A stretch of 64,000 nt of DNA from the NCBI GenBank assembly GCA_023053545.1, contig JAKZAN010000007.1, positions 4,092,001 through 4,156,000 of the forward strand, given 5' to 3'. Every line of letters begins with the position of its first letter. The first letter of the stretch is position 1. The notes under the pieces are model-generated. The model was not told the origin of the DNA. It saw only the letters and a list, made by a program, of their open reading frames with translations, and did no database searches. This document shows positions 21,090 through 34,800 of the stretch, one piece after another. Origin of the DNA: Lepidurus packardi. Taxonomy: Eukaryota; Arthropoda; Branchiopoda; Notostraca; Triopsidae. The position numbers and the translations under genes are program-made.

Positions 21090-22843
21090 ATCGCACTTGC
21101 AAATGAAAACAAAAATCACTTTTTAACCACCTAGGGTGATGCCCCTCCCAGTTTTTCCAGAAAGTGTTCATGGCAGTTGGGTAATAGGCTTACCTACCAT
21201 GTAGTAACTTTCCCATGGACGTTGTGTCAGAGGGTACAAAATTGTCAACGGGTGTTCTCGATCAGACGCACACCGCAACAGACTGTCTACCTGATTGGAA
21301 ATCCGGAAACGGCAAAAGGGCAACTTCATTGGTACTGTACTTTATTCCTAATCTTGGCACAGAGACGGTTGGTCATGAAGAATCTTGGTTGGAATTAAGC
21401 CTCGCGTCACATTTTCAAATGAAACCCTCATCAATTTCAAATGCAACCCGTCACATTTTCAAATGAAAAAGAGAAGGTGCTAACTGTGGAAAACTTTTTG
21501 ATGCAGCAGGCTAACCCCGTTATCCGCCTGTCTTTAAACATATATAATGTCCTTAATATAGTCTAAACGATCAGCAAGACACTTGAATGTTTTCGTTCTA
21601 TTTTGGGAAAAATACGAGATTGGTAAATTTATTAAGGATTTGCTTAGGTAATAAACTCTTTCTGTCAATCCCATACACAGCACTCTCGCCTTCTATAGCT
21701 TGACCCAATACGCAAACAATTTTGTAAAAAAAAATAATTGAGTTATCACACACCAAGTAAAATGTTTGAATATGTACACTAGGTAATTTTGTCTTATTCT
21801 CGAAAAACGTCTATGGGCTTTCGAAATAGACACTTTCCTTTAGAAAGAAGATAAATATATCTGGATGTGAACCCCGAACTTCACCCCCCTAACTCAAACG
21901 AACACAAACCACATTAGAAATAAATAAATAAGATAAAATCTGTAAATGATCTTTCACGGGATTGAATTCTTCCCTGTCATTTGTGATGTTGCATAGATAA
22001 CCCTTATACATTTTTTTGGGAGGAGAGAAAAGCCATAACCCGACAAGAGTAAATCAAAAAACTATTTGGAAACCAACCCACATACACCACAAAAAGGGGA
22101 CTAGGGCAAGGAATGACAACTTTCTTCACTGCCACTTTTCGTACTACAAACTGGACAATACTCGGCGTACTTCCAATATCAGAATATAATAGTTTTGCCC
22201 ATTAAAAGGGGATAACACGTTAGTAACGAGAAGGAATAGAAACTATAGAGCTAGAGTTTACCAGAATGGGGAAAAGAAGGGGATGGTCCAGTCTAAATCT
22301 AAATCCTACTACGTAGGCTACTAAAACAGGGGTTGCAAAACCAACCTACCCTACTTAATTGGTTACCATGTTGGGTTGAACAAAGGCAAATGCAGAGGTT
22401 GCAATGCAATGAATGTAAATTTTACACAAGGAAGGAAAAGACTTTCATATCTTCTCGGATCCAAAAGAAACCCACACTGCTTCAGTACTTCACAAAAAGT
22501 CTTTGGTTTTCCGTGGGAGTAGGTTCAACTCAACACATATGATACAATATAGCATACGCCAAGGCCAGACCACCCCATAAATGTTGACCCAAAACGAGGA
22601 TTTGAGGTTAAAGATATGTAAAAATGGTGCAAAAAGTTTTTCGCTTTGAGGAAGGATGATAGAAAGGGTTGATGCAAAAGGCCCCAGAGGCATTTGAAAG
22701 TTTTGAAACTGGTTATTTTTCTCTCTTTAGAAAGCTTTGGTTAAGAGCAGCGACAAAGATATCCAATGTGTTCGCTTACGATTACTTTTCTTCCTCATTA
22801 AAAGGAAGTAAAGTGAAGTTTGTAAACTTGAGATCAAAAGCTT
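21090..22843. other. Intergenic, between member C and the rdgA 3' end
   Basis: Convergent intergenic region. It should contain the rdgA 3' UTR (minus strand) next to 22844. No other gene was identified. A short duplication (TCACATTTTCAAATGAAA and a variant) occurs near 21409 and 21450. Confidence 0.5.
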
Positions 22844-25800
22844 TCATACAGCCGTAGTAACATCTTCACTATAATCCTTCTGGAATTTTTCCTGACCTGT
22901 GAAAAACCAAAGCAGACACCCAAAATTCAGTAAAACCCATTAGTCGCATCGCGCCATTTTGATTACGTACTTTCCAGGTATTCGGCAAGTTCCAAATCTT
23001 CTGCTTTGATTGCCAAATCCCTGGGTGTTTTGCCGTCTTTATCTTTCAGAAGCAGATTAGCCCCCGCCGTTACCAGTAGACACACAATTGTTCGTCGTCT
23101 GTTATAAGCTGCTTTATGTAACGCGGTTTGACCACTATATACAATTTAAACATTAGAACAGCATCAACCAATGTGCGGATGTACTTACGCTTCATTATCC
23201 ATCATATCCAAAAGCGCTCGAGCTGCAGTTCCGGTAGCTGTCAACAGGTAACGTACCACGTCACGGTGTCCATTTTTAGCGCTTAAATGCAAGGCTGTAG
23301 ATCCACTGGAATCGATGGAAAGAAGTGAGAATCCCGAATTATGAAGGTCTTTCAACTATAGCCAAAACGCCAAAACCGAATTCCGTTAGACTAAACTGCT
23401 CTAAACATGACACTCATCAGTCGAGTAACTTACCTTCTTCAGATCCCCCGTCTTGGCGGCTTTCAAGACGTTCTCCGATGGTTTCTCTAACAACGGACTG
23501 CAAATACGAAGCACACATCAAGGCGAAATTAGTTCTTCATCGTGACCAGTCACTCGCTGAGTTTCAACGCTAAGCTATAAGATATTTACCTCCGCCGACA
23601 ATACGACGTCGACATAAATTGATCTTTAGGACTAGTGCGTGTAGCATGCGAAAGACAGACAAAGAAAAAACAAGCGTTACAACAAACCGGATCAGCCATA
23701 ACTAGATCAGCCAAAAATAAAAAAAAAAAACATCTTCCCAAAATCCGACCACAAAATGTCCATGTTTCTTCCGAAAAGTCAAAGTGGAAAATATTCACAA
23801 AATATCTAAAGCGAAGAACAGTGGTGCTTTCAACAAAACAGGCGCCAATTGATAAAAGCATGCAAAAGCTCCTCCCCCGCACCTGATTTTGCAAAGCCCA
23901 GGCAAAGCCACGCCCACCCTCACATGCTGTAACGGAGCCACGGTTTGTTCTGCGGCTGGTTTCTCGTCTTGTTCATCTCCAGCATTTTCGGCACTTCCTC
24001 CGTCACCACTTCCTCCGCTGCTATTGGCCATCCCCAAACCGAGGGCCAAATTCTTCAAGCTTAATCGAGCTTTCAAAACTTTGCCACTCGCTCCTGGTTT
24101 GCCTTCTTTCCTCTCTTCTTTACTATCACCGGGAGAGGATTCTTCCACCGGGGGTGTAAGCGCAAAGGAAACCCCCATGGCCATGTTCTTCAGACTCAAC
24201 CTGGATTTGAGCACCTTCCCTTGAGGTCCCACTTTCCCCATCCTTCCAATAGCCTTGTCTTCTTCCGCCAGAACTTCCTCTTCTTTACGTACCAGATCCA
24301 ACATTTCATCCAAACCTGTATCTTGGCTGCCTTCACCGCTGTCCAAGTTGAACACAAAAGGGAGGCTTAACGTACAAAATCATGCAGTAATAGAAAACCC
24401 AAGGGAGTCAAGCACACCGACCACCACCATACAAAACCATTTCAACAGAAATTTAACTACATACATAAACCCACTGTACATAAACAAACCTTAGATAAAC
24501 TTTAATTGGTCGCGGACTTTCATTCCAAGATATTCGGGCTTACCTGACACTATCCAAGGATGGTAGTTTGACATGAACTACATCTAAGGAATCTTCTGTT
24601 TCTAAGTCTTGGGTGCCAGACGTCAGCGTTAGAGTGTCAGCCGAAGGATGACCGTCCGTCAACGTGCTTTCAGTAATATGACAAGAATGGTTTCCACTGT
24701 CGACCAGGACGTATAACTCGTCTGTCGTAATATCACTAACGTAATGCAAGTGCTCCTGGCCTGAATCCACCCGAAAGAACCGCTCAGCTGTACAAGCTAT
24801 ATAAAGAAATACGTTAGCTATATGGGGAACAAAGCGACTAAAAGGTTTGGAAGATAACTCACAGTCGATGAAACACCAATCCAGAGGCAATTTGTCTTCT
24901 AAGCCGTTGGTTGGAGACGACGAGCCCGGTCCGGGTGACGTAATATGACTGCTAAGAGCTGCATCCAGTAGGGGCTGGATCAACTTCCGAACCTGCTCCA
25001 GGACGGCATCATGGCTGACGGTAATCACGCCCAACACAACGGCTACAAAAGGAATCCGACAGTGATTAATCCTAGGCAGAACCAAAAGAAAACTCGTATA
25101 CAAGCTGCCTGAAGTAGCTCCTTGTCATAGTGGAACTGCTCGTAATCCGCCATACAAATTTTCCGTATCGTTATATTCAACTGCTCCACTACACGCGCCC
25201 TACAAAATGTTCCTTTTGTTAATTATAAGGTCAAAGAAGTATAAGTGTATTCTATTTTTCTTCTTACGTATTGCTGGATTTGCCGCCTCTGCGTTTGGCA
25301 AGTACAGGAGCTCGATTTAGTAAACTGAGCGTAATGTGTGACGGATTTAATCGACACGCTTCTCCGTCCACTTGCATGGGAATGGTTCTTGACGTCACAA
25401 TGCGTGCGGTTTTACACTGAGCTAAACATGTGCCATGGCCTCCTGCTTGCAGCAAAGGCTGCAAAGTTTAGTAAAATATGGAAGGAAAACAAAATGGAAG
25501 CATAATGAATTGTTTGAAACATCTACACCCGGTGAGGAAAATACATACTAGCTGATAAGTAGTGAGTCCCACTACTTCAATTATACCATCGTCAGTCTTT
25601 TGGTCAGCAACCGCTCGATTCCAGGGATGGGTGCCCCCCCCATAACTAACGAGCTTATTAGTGGCAGCACGTCGAAATATAACGTCGGAAACGAAAAGTC
25701 TTGCCTACCTTGGAATGTTGAGAAATAGAACAGCGTGAACTTTTTGTTCGCGCAGCTTATTAGTGATGTCTTTGCCATCACATTCCAGGGTTACGAACTC

Positions 25801-28800
25801 GGATAAATCTTTCCATTTGCGCTGTAACAGATCTTTGCCGCCTGCTTGACCATAGAACATTTTGTTCTTGAGGCGCGAATTAAACTTCTGTGGACGAGCC
25901 TCTATAATAGGGAAAAAGTGATAACAAAGACGAATGAATGCCTGCAAAACTCGCTTTCTTTCTCTTAAAGGTGACAAAACATAAACATAAAATATAATTA
26001 TAAATAAAAGCACACATAAATATAAACAAAAAATATAAAGAAAAACATACACATAAACCAAATAGTTAAAAAGAGTGAGTTTCATACCGCGTGCTTCGTG
26101 GAATTCTAAAGCAATCTGGGCGTCAACACCGAAGGAGAAGTAATTGTTGATAACGTTCAAGGGTAAATTGTCCTTGCCTTCTTCAGTTGGCTGAGCGTCC
26201 ATGTTTTTCTCCACTTTCAGCTCCCAACGATCCAAGTACACCGTTTCGGATTCCGCCACGTTTCGTAAGATCTTTGAGATAGGTTCATCCGTATACCCCT
26301 GTCAACATGTACGGAGAAGGACACAAAGATAACTAGGTATACTAATTAATCACTATTTATACCCCCACCACAGTAAAAACATAGAAAAGATAAGATGCCA
26401 AAATAAACTACAAATACCGTCCATAGTAAGTGACACACATACCTTGTCTCGGGAAGGTTCATATAAAAATGCTATAAAAAAGAGACAGGAAGAAGTTAGA
26501 AGTAAACTTACGCCGCCCCATCCCAAAGCCCGAGCCAAGTCGTTGCCTGTTCCTAAAGGTAGCACGCCTACAGCAGGCGGCGGATTCATCCCAATTTGGT
26601 CCAAGATGGACAAAACCCAGCCTGCTGTGCCGTCACCTCCGCACGCCAAGATACGCAAATTGGGAACTTTCCTGAACATCTCCAAACTGGGCAGACAAAG
26701 CGACATACGGGATGAATATAAAATAGATACACAAGAATCGTCTTAAAAAGTTGACCCTGCTCACAAATTCCAAACTTAGAATGCCAAAAAAGGATAAACG
26801 AAAAGAGAAAAAGGTTGAATTTTTACCCGGCTTTCGGTCCTCCTTGCGTCAAATCAAACACTTGCCGTGGGTTGAGGAGCCACTGGAACTTCTGCATGAG
26901 TTTGGAGCCTTGATTGCCTCCGGATTTAGGATTGATAAAAACTAACACTGGTTTGAGCGTCGAGGAAGGAATGGATTTCACCACAAATGCACGGTACTCT
27001 TTTTCCTACGTTTCACATACAAGAGAGAACAAGTTTTGATATTAACTTAACCCCCCACCAGAAAAATGAAAGCGGATACTGATTCACGAACCTTGTCTTT
27101 AATTTTCTTTCGCGTCGAAGCTTTCTTACGAGGCGACTTACGTAGACTCGACTTGAAATTATCCTTGCCAGGCAGTTTCACAATCCAGGATGGAGGAACA
27201 ATTATATCCGCATTCACACCTGGACAGTAATAAAGTCTTTTAGGTCCAATCTCAGATAGATATCAGTATTATCAAGATTGGGATAAAACTTAATTCTTGC
27301 ATATTTGTTAGCGTATATTTTAAATCTTTACCTAAGGTACAATGCTCGCTTAAACGTGGCATACTGAAGCACGTGTCTTTGTTATGGAAGGCCGCTTTGC
27401 ACCACGAACAATGAATGGCTATCACTTCTTTGGTGGAAAATGACAACTTGGATTGAAACGACTGTGAACACATCAAAAGAACACAACCGTTAGTTATGAC
27501 CAGTTTCGGATTAACACCTCGTTTTCCAATGTCTTAACTCGATGTCAAAAGAGCTTGTCTTGCATAAGGAAAACACGACGACCAACAATGGATTTGTGTT
27601 TCATCAGGAACGGCATTGTATAGTAGTGTTCCAGTTAAAAATGAACATGCGAAAGAAAGTCATTTTGTTGTGATCGAGCTTGTAAATTAATCAAAGCACC
27701 TAGAGACTTGTTTTAACACTTAGAAAGAAAGGTATTGGCGCCTTCCCTATGAATCGAAGGTCCGATTTTGAATGCGCTAATAGATAAAGGCGCTAGCTCT
27801 CCGGCCAACTGTTCCCCCGTTTTCTAAGGATAGGAAAATGTGAAATTTGGTGGAAAAGGGCGGGGCTTAAACTACTAAATAATTAATTACTCGGTTAATT
27901 TGCATAGTTGACAAAGAGGTTCTTTAGCCAGAACATGTAGTTTGGTCTATTCCCATAACATATATTTTTCCATTTTGAAACCTTACTCCCCTTTTAAGTC
28001 CACGGTGAACTGCAAGTAGTTGACTATTTTTTGTCAACAGATGGCACTGATGCCATTCACCTATAGCATGAGAATTAAGCAACTTGCAACAAATTTAAAA
28101 AAAAACTTTAAAGAAATTTAACGATATAATTGATTTTTTTTAAATATCTTAATAAAATTATCCTGGTAGGGTGCATAAGAAAATGTAGACATGATTCATT
28201 TAAAATATTCGTATCTTAAATAAGTTTTAATAGTTTTTGTTGGGGTATATAGGGGTATGAAATCAATGCCATCTTTTGACAAAAATGATCAACTACTAGC
28301 AGTTCACCCCTCAATTCCCCGGCCTGAATGAATGATATACGCTAGTTATAGCTGTTACGACAAAACACTTCCGATGAAGAAAGAGAATACAACTTTCCGC
28401 AAAGGTAGTCCACCAAGGTAGTGGACCAAACCAGTCCACCTTGTAATGCAACTATTCATCGCTACCCCGTCCGAACGTCACAGTTCTTCCCCGCTACTGC
28501 TCCAAAAAGCCTTTCATTTTCAACGTCGTATCCACAGTATAAAGGTTTACCTGTAAACCTGTATTTTGCGTTGTAAACCTTTATATCATGGTCGTATCAT
28601 TTCTCTTTTTTTTTAAAGAATGAATTATGTATAAAATAATGTACTAATAACGTGTTACCTTGGAACATTGTTTGCATTTTCCTGTCTGAGACCGCCTATG
28701 CACCCAATGATGTAAAGTCGCCGTGTTTTCTCGGTATTGCCTTAAATCCCCGTCCCAAAATGTGAACCGACAGAGCTTCATCTTATCCATCACATGTGGG

Positions 28801-31800
28801 ATGCAAGAAACATGAGCAACAATTCGACAAGCCGAACACTTCATCCGGGATCCTGCTTTCTAGATATATAAAATAGACAAAAAATCCATGTTACTCGGCA
28901 TTTTTTAAACGAATCTTATAAAAGCCCTGTCCCTTACCGAACATTCGTTATCGCTAACACAGCACAAGTCTCCCGATGCTGAAGTGGGAACCCACAGGTG
29001 GTCTCCATTCACAGCATCTTCGCTCCAATCTGGCGTGGATCGGAGCACGCGACGTTCACCATTTTCATTCTGAATTACCACTTCACCGGGACCGCTTTTC
29101 CTACAAAAGAGAGCGATACACAAGATACAGTTAAACACTATCCCACTGAATGTTTTGTGAACCTATATAAAAATATTCTTTCATATTTATAATTGGTGAG
29201 TAAATTCCAAAACAGACAATGATAATAATAATAAAATAATAACAATAAAAGAATAGGCAATGAGGTAACCCAACATGACTTGGCAATAGCATGCACCTGC
29301 AGGGAAATGTTGCTTGATAGAATTGTGAAGGGCAAGTAAAGCCATACTGGAAATGCAGATTCAACTCGCAAATCACGGTCAAATGATAGGCCGAATGAGA
29401 CAAAAGAAACGGCAACTGTTGCTTATGAAACTGGGGCTTCATTCATACCCGTTATTATGTTTTAAAACTAGAGATATGCACACCAGCCACACTAAAGAAG
29501 TCAAAAACACACGTCGTTTTACGTTCTCGTTCGATCACGCTACACTTACTAATACGTGACCTTCCTCTTTCCTGAAGAGTGAAGAAGGGACTTTTTAGCG
29601 GGAAGGCGGGGATGGAAGAAAACACTGCACCTACACTAAAAGTAACGTCATATCCGGGTTCGGCAACCAAACCGCTTATACAGGAACGGTGTTTTGCGGC
29701 CGATAGTTTGTGATATGGGAAATCAGTACAAAGGAGCCAGACATAGCTAACCTCACAAAGATACCTTCACATCTTATTTTGTTTTCCATTTCTTTTTTTT
29801 CGGTTCGTTTGACGTTGATTAAAGGCGCCATCACAGCTGTGATTATAGCTTTCATTACAGACAAAGGGATGAAGGTTATTTCCAGCTTTGACGTTTGTTA
29901 GATTACAACAGCAAAAGTTAATGAGCTAGCAAAGCGCCCGTACCATCTTCAGGCACCTTGCATATTCTTTTTCTCCTGCACAAAGACGGATACTCGCCGA
30001 ATTAACCACGCTCCAATGAATCATCACATGAATATCAACGGGATGTGACAGAATCCAGGAGGGGAAAAAGAACACAATTCCTTGACCTGAATAACAAGCC
30101 GTTCATTACGGACCGTGAAACTCGTATCGATTGCGTTATTCAACGTCATGTCACCTGCGTTATTAGACACGTTTTCGGAATGTGAGCTTTCCCCACCGTG
30201 TGCGAGCAGGTCATACGGCGTGAAGTGGCAAGGCGGAGCGATGTTATTATTCCTAGCTATATAATAATCTACTATCCGTGCAGGAACTCGTTTCTTTTCA
30301 GGTCTTTTCTGCATTATTAAGCAGTTTCGGGAGCCCAATTTGACTGATATGCTTTCACTTGACAGAGGCTCGGAATAAAAGGGAAAAACCTTGCAGGTAA
30401 AGGCTAGATATAATGTCAAATAAAAAGGAACGAAAGACGGACAGGCAAAGTAACGTACAACAAATGGCACATTGGTTGTCTCCTTATGCTTTTTTTACTG
30501 CTCCTCCGCCGTGCTAAACCATTCATGGGCAAAAGAGGCGGCATGAGAGCTCCGGCTTCGCAGGGGTGGAATACATACTGCACTTTGAAAAACACCCTGT
30601 CATCCTTAGTTGTCACGGACTGCATTTTGCTCACAATACTAACGTTAATCATAACAAGAGACGGTTTCTTTGCTAACACTCCCTGAAAGTTTGAATTCAC
30701 CACGCGCTGCACAAACATTCAGACAACTAATCTGTACGTGCAATACAAATGCAAGCGTTCTTATCAGATCTGGTTGCCTTTCAAACATGAATCTTATCTA
30801 GAAACGTGTCGATAATGCTAACCTATGCGACTTTAGTACTGCTCATTCTCCTAATTTTTGACCAATTCCAACTTCCCGTTTCAATGTATTCGGTTAATTT
30901 ATTTACTAGGACACGGACAGGAATACCTCTTTGCTTCTATATAATCTAAATTAATCTTGCCAGGATAGTTCCACACTGAAAGGTCGACGCTTTACAAGGA
31001 GACAAGAATTCCTTCATCTCCGACGTAATTTCGTCGCGAAGATATCTGCCGATATGAGCGTGCTTCCCAATAACAACCCAAAACAAGGGTTGTATTTATG
31101 AACACGACATGCCTGGCGGATATTGCGTAGATTTGATCAATACTTTGCAATTAACAATTAACCAGCGTCCTCCCCTTTTTATAGCTTTATCGCCCAGAAC
31201 CATTGCTCAAAGAATTTACTATCATCTTATCACATACCAGCAAACGAAACTACAGGAAATGCAACGTAGAGCGACAACCAAAAATAAGGGAAGCTTGCAT
31301 TCAGCGTTTTCTCGGGAAATTTTGAGTGATTACTTCTTATTGTCCAGCAGTATCGGTGCAGAGGACTTGTAAACAAACACAAATGTGTAGGTATACAAAA
31401 TAAATAGATGCCGCTTATTGTGATCACTGGTTATTAGAATCAGCCGCTTTACGGAATCAAATTTTAAAAGGACCGATTCAAAAATGATAAAATGCATAGC
31501 CTTTTAATCGGTTATAAGAATCACACATTCTGATATTGGAATCAATTTTAAAATAATCTTCAGAGTACCGTAACGAAACTACAGTTGTGATTCCTACGTC
31601 GATTTTGCAAATCGACCAATAACATTGCTTTTACGTCGTTTTGACCAATCCTGTCTTTTCCAGCCTACTACTACGTTTACGGGGAAATCCCTTCTAAACT
31701 CCCCGGTCAATGAAATGAGTAGCTTATTCAATTGAATGACCAGTTCCTTTAATTGACTGGGGTGAATTAGAAGGGATATCGTGTTGAAAGCCCTACCTAA

Positions 31801-34800
31801 GCGTAGGAGTAGGCCTCAAAGGCGCAGTGTTCGTTGTGTTTTAGGCGTGTGGTTATACAAAAATGGCGACAAACAAGAAAAGAGTTGATTTAAATGTAAA
31901 AGAAAAGTTGCGGCTCATTGAAACTTATGACACGTTAAATTTAAAAGATTGGCCACAAAGGGAAACGACCGTTAAGTTAGGAATTCCTCAATCATCTTTA
32001 TCAAAATTGTTGAAAAATCGTTACGAAATAAACAATAGTGGGTGTAGTGAAGTGTGAAACTAGAAAAACGAAACGTGTGGAAAAGCGTAAAAAAGTAGAC
32101 GATGCTTTGTTTCTTTGGTTTCTTTAGTACATATTTCCGATTTTCGGTTATTGGAATCTCCGCTTAATAGAATCAATATTCTCTTGACACACGTGATCAC
32201 AATACGCGGCTTGAACTGAAAATAGATGACCATTCATCAAATGTTCAAGTGTATAGGAGTATAACTAAGTAATGAGATCGCGCTACGGCATTTCCATACG
32301 GAAGCTTTGCTACAAATATCCCATCAATCCATCAGTTTGTCGTCCGTAAACTGGCAGCTTCCAGCTTACGTGTCTTATAGGAGATTTCTTTTTAGCATGA
32401 GAGAACTTATTCCCTGTTCTTTCCAGTCCTGTCTCCCCAGCCTAAACAGCTTATGCATACGCCAAAGAGGCTTGGAAGCTTGCAACTGAACTGTTAGTTC
32501 TGTTCTGCCATGCGCCTTTCCCTTCTTGGGCAACACGTGAATTACAATCCAATTTTCCTCTCTGCATTTCTGTTCGTGTACAAGAACACACGTAGATGGG
32601 ATTAACAACAAGCAAAAGCATGTCTCCCTCCAAAAAGAAAAAAAGGACGCTACTTAGAGCGACTGTGTTAAGAATCTAAATATGGATCGATGGCTGTCGC
32701 CACATTTTTTTCCCCCAACCTCTCCTAACTCCAAGTCCTCCTCAAACCCTTGACAGCTTTCTCATAACATTGATCAAAGCAGACAATCCCAATACACACG
32801 GAGAAAAAATAACAACGCTCAATATATGTTTTTACAAAATTCAAAAAGATATTTTGGGAAACCCAACGTGGGCACGGAGCGAGATAAAAAAAGGGTGAAA
32901 AATTCACACATTCCATTCCATGCAAGTCTTACTTGAGACGAGAAACCCATTGCTGCCTCCGGGCATGCCCCCCTAACGCGCGGTACTCGCAATCAGAGGC
33001 CACAGCAGCCGCAGCAGCCACTGCGGCAGCGACGGCTGAAGCGGAGGAAGTCACTGGTAAATTCATTTCCATTGATCGAGAGCGACACGGCTTTTCGGGG
33101 CGCAGGTGGACCCACCCAGTACCAGTGCCAGCACCCGCCCCCGTGCTGGAGCTACTCGACGAGCGGTGATGGTCTCCGAGCTTACCTGGGCCTGGCCGAC
33201 TAACTATGGGTCTAATAGGCGATTCTCGGGAATTTGGAGTCATTTTGGGCCCCGAGGAAACTGTACTGCTGCTGCTGGTGGGATCATGCGATCTGCTGGC
33301 GTCGTGTTGCCGCTGCAAGCGATGCCTTCGCGAGCGCAATAACTGCACTTGCTGTTTTTGCTGCACATTTGGGGAATCATTAACCGTGTTCTGGCTAATG
33401 AAGGGTCCTCTACGATTTCGCCCGTGGGGCAGTGTCATGCTGGACGACATATCCGATTCCCCCACAGCATTGACAGTGACAGCAGCCGCCGTCGCCGGCG
33501 GAAGAGTCAGGAATGAGGCGTCAATAGATGCGGATCGATCTCGCTCACGTTGTTCATGCGGTTTATCCTTGACACTTGTACCATACATTGGTGATACGCG
33601 GCCCCCTGCCGGAACATACGGAATTGGAACGGGGGATCCTCGCGTACTTGACGGCCGTCCGGACACGGACGCTAGCTCGGGTAAGACCGGGACCTGCAGA
33701 TAGATTTCTGCGGGGGGACTAGGCGTTAAGTCAATGGGTTCGCCGAACTCCCCTTCTCCGTATTCACTCGACGAGCCGAGCAGGCAGACCATAGCGTGTT
33801 GAGTCCCTGGGTGTGCCGTGCTGCCGTAACCGGGAGCACAGGTGCCCCCCGGGGGAAGGAAGAACGGGGTGGCGACTACTAGGGAAGAGTTCCGGATCAA
33901 ACGTGGAGACGTAGTATGCGGGGGGCTGGTACTCGGGCTGGCTCCAGCGCTGAGGCAACGACGGCCCTTCATCCAGCGGCGGAGCCGGAGACTGCTCGAG
34001 CCCCCAGAGGGTGTTCGTCCTACGGAGCACGAACCCATGCTTTCGGCCGAAGTTTGGCTGTCAAAAGACGCGTCTCGGATCGATTCAGGGACCACGACAT
34101 CCATGCTAACCGAGGTTTGGCTTTCCAACGACGTTTGTTGGGGTAACACTCCAAAGGAAAGGTCGGTTTGATCCAAGGAGAAAGAACCGCGCGTTTCCAT
34201 GGACCCAGGTTGCGTTTCCATGGAAATGTGACGTCGACAGCCGCCCGGGATCACGGCATTATCATTGGGGCTCAGAGGAGCCAGTAGGTCTAAACTGGGC
34301 TCCTCGGAGTCAAACCAACAAGTTAGCGCTTCCTGACGTTCCAAGCGTGGCGTCCCGGCACTCGTGGGACTTCGCCGTGACAGGCGACTAGCAACCGAAC
34401 CCGAAGGACCAGCGGCGCTCAGACCTTCACTCGGCTCCAACACTGAGTCTTGGGGCGAGGAACCCTGAGGAGACAAATTGACGAAAGACGGTGATCGAGA
34501 AGCCGAGGAGGAATTGGGCGAAATTGTCACCGAGATCTGGCATTTCATGCTCCAGCACGTCGAGGAATCCGTCAAGTCCAAGCTGAGCCCAGGTAACGGG
34601 GCCGGGGCCGTTTGCTCCGATCCCCCCCTGCGTAATACGGGCACGGATGCACCGGCCGTGGCTGCTGCTTCCGCTCGCCGCAATTCGTGATCGCATCCAA
34701 TTGAACGTCCTCGGCGTAAGTTTGCCGTGAGGCCGGACGCTGCATCTGGGACAAGCCGGTGACTGGTCGAGAGCCCAGGGAGTCCTCCACCTTGAAGCAG

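Noticed and set aside
30459..30544. Possible alternative rdgA first exon (basic peptide starting [14 protein letters not shown])
   Set aside because: It has a GTACGT donor of compatible phase. However, the exon ending at 32933 joins the C1-region exon in phase and carries clear rdgA N-terminal landmarks, so this one is not needed and has no family similarity I can see.
33206..34171. Plus-strand open frames of 109-165 codons
   Set aside because: They are shadows of the long GC-rich rdgA N-terminal exon on the minus strand.
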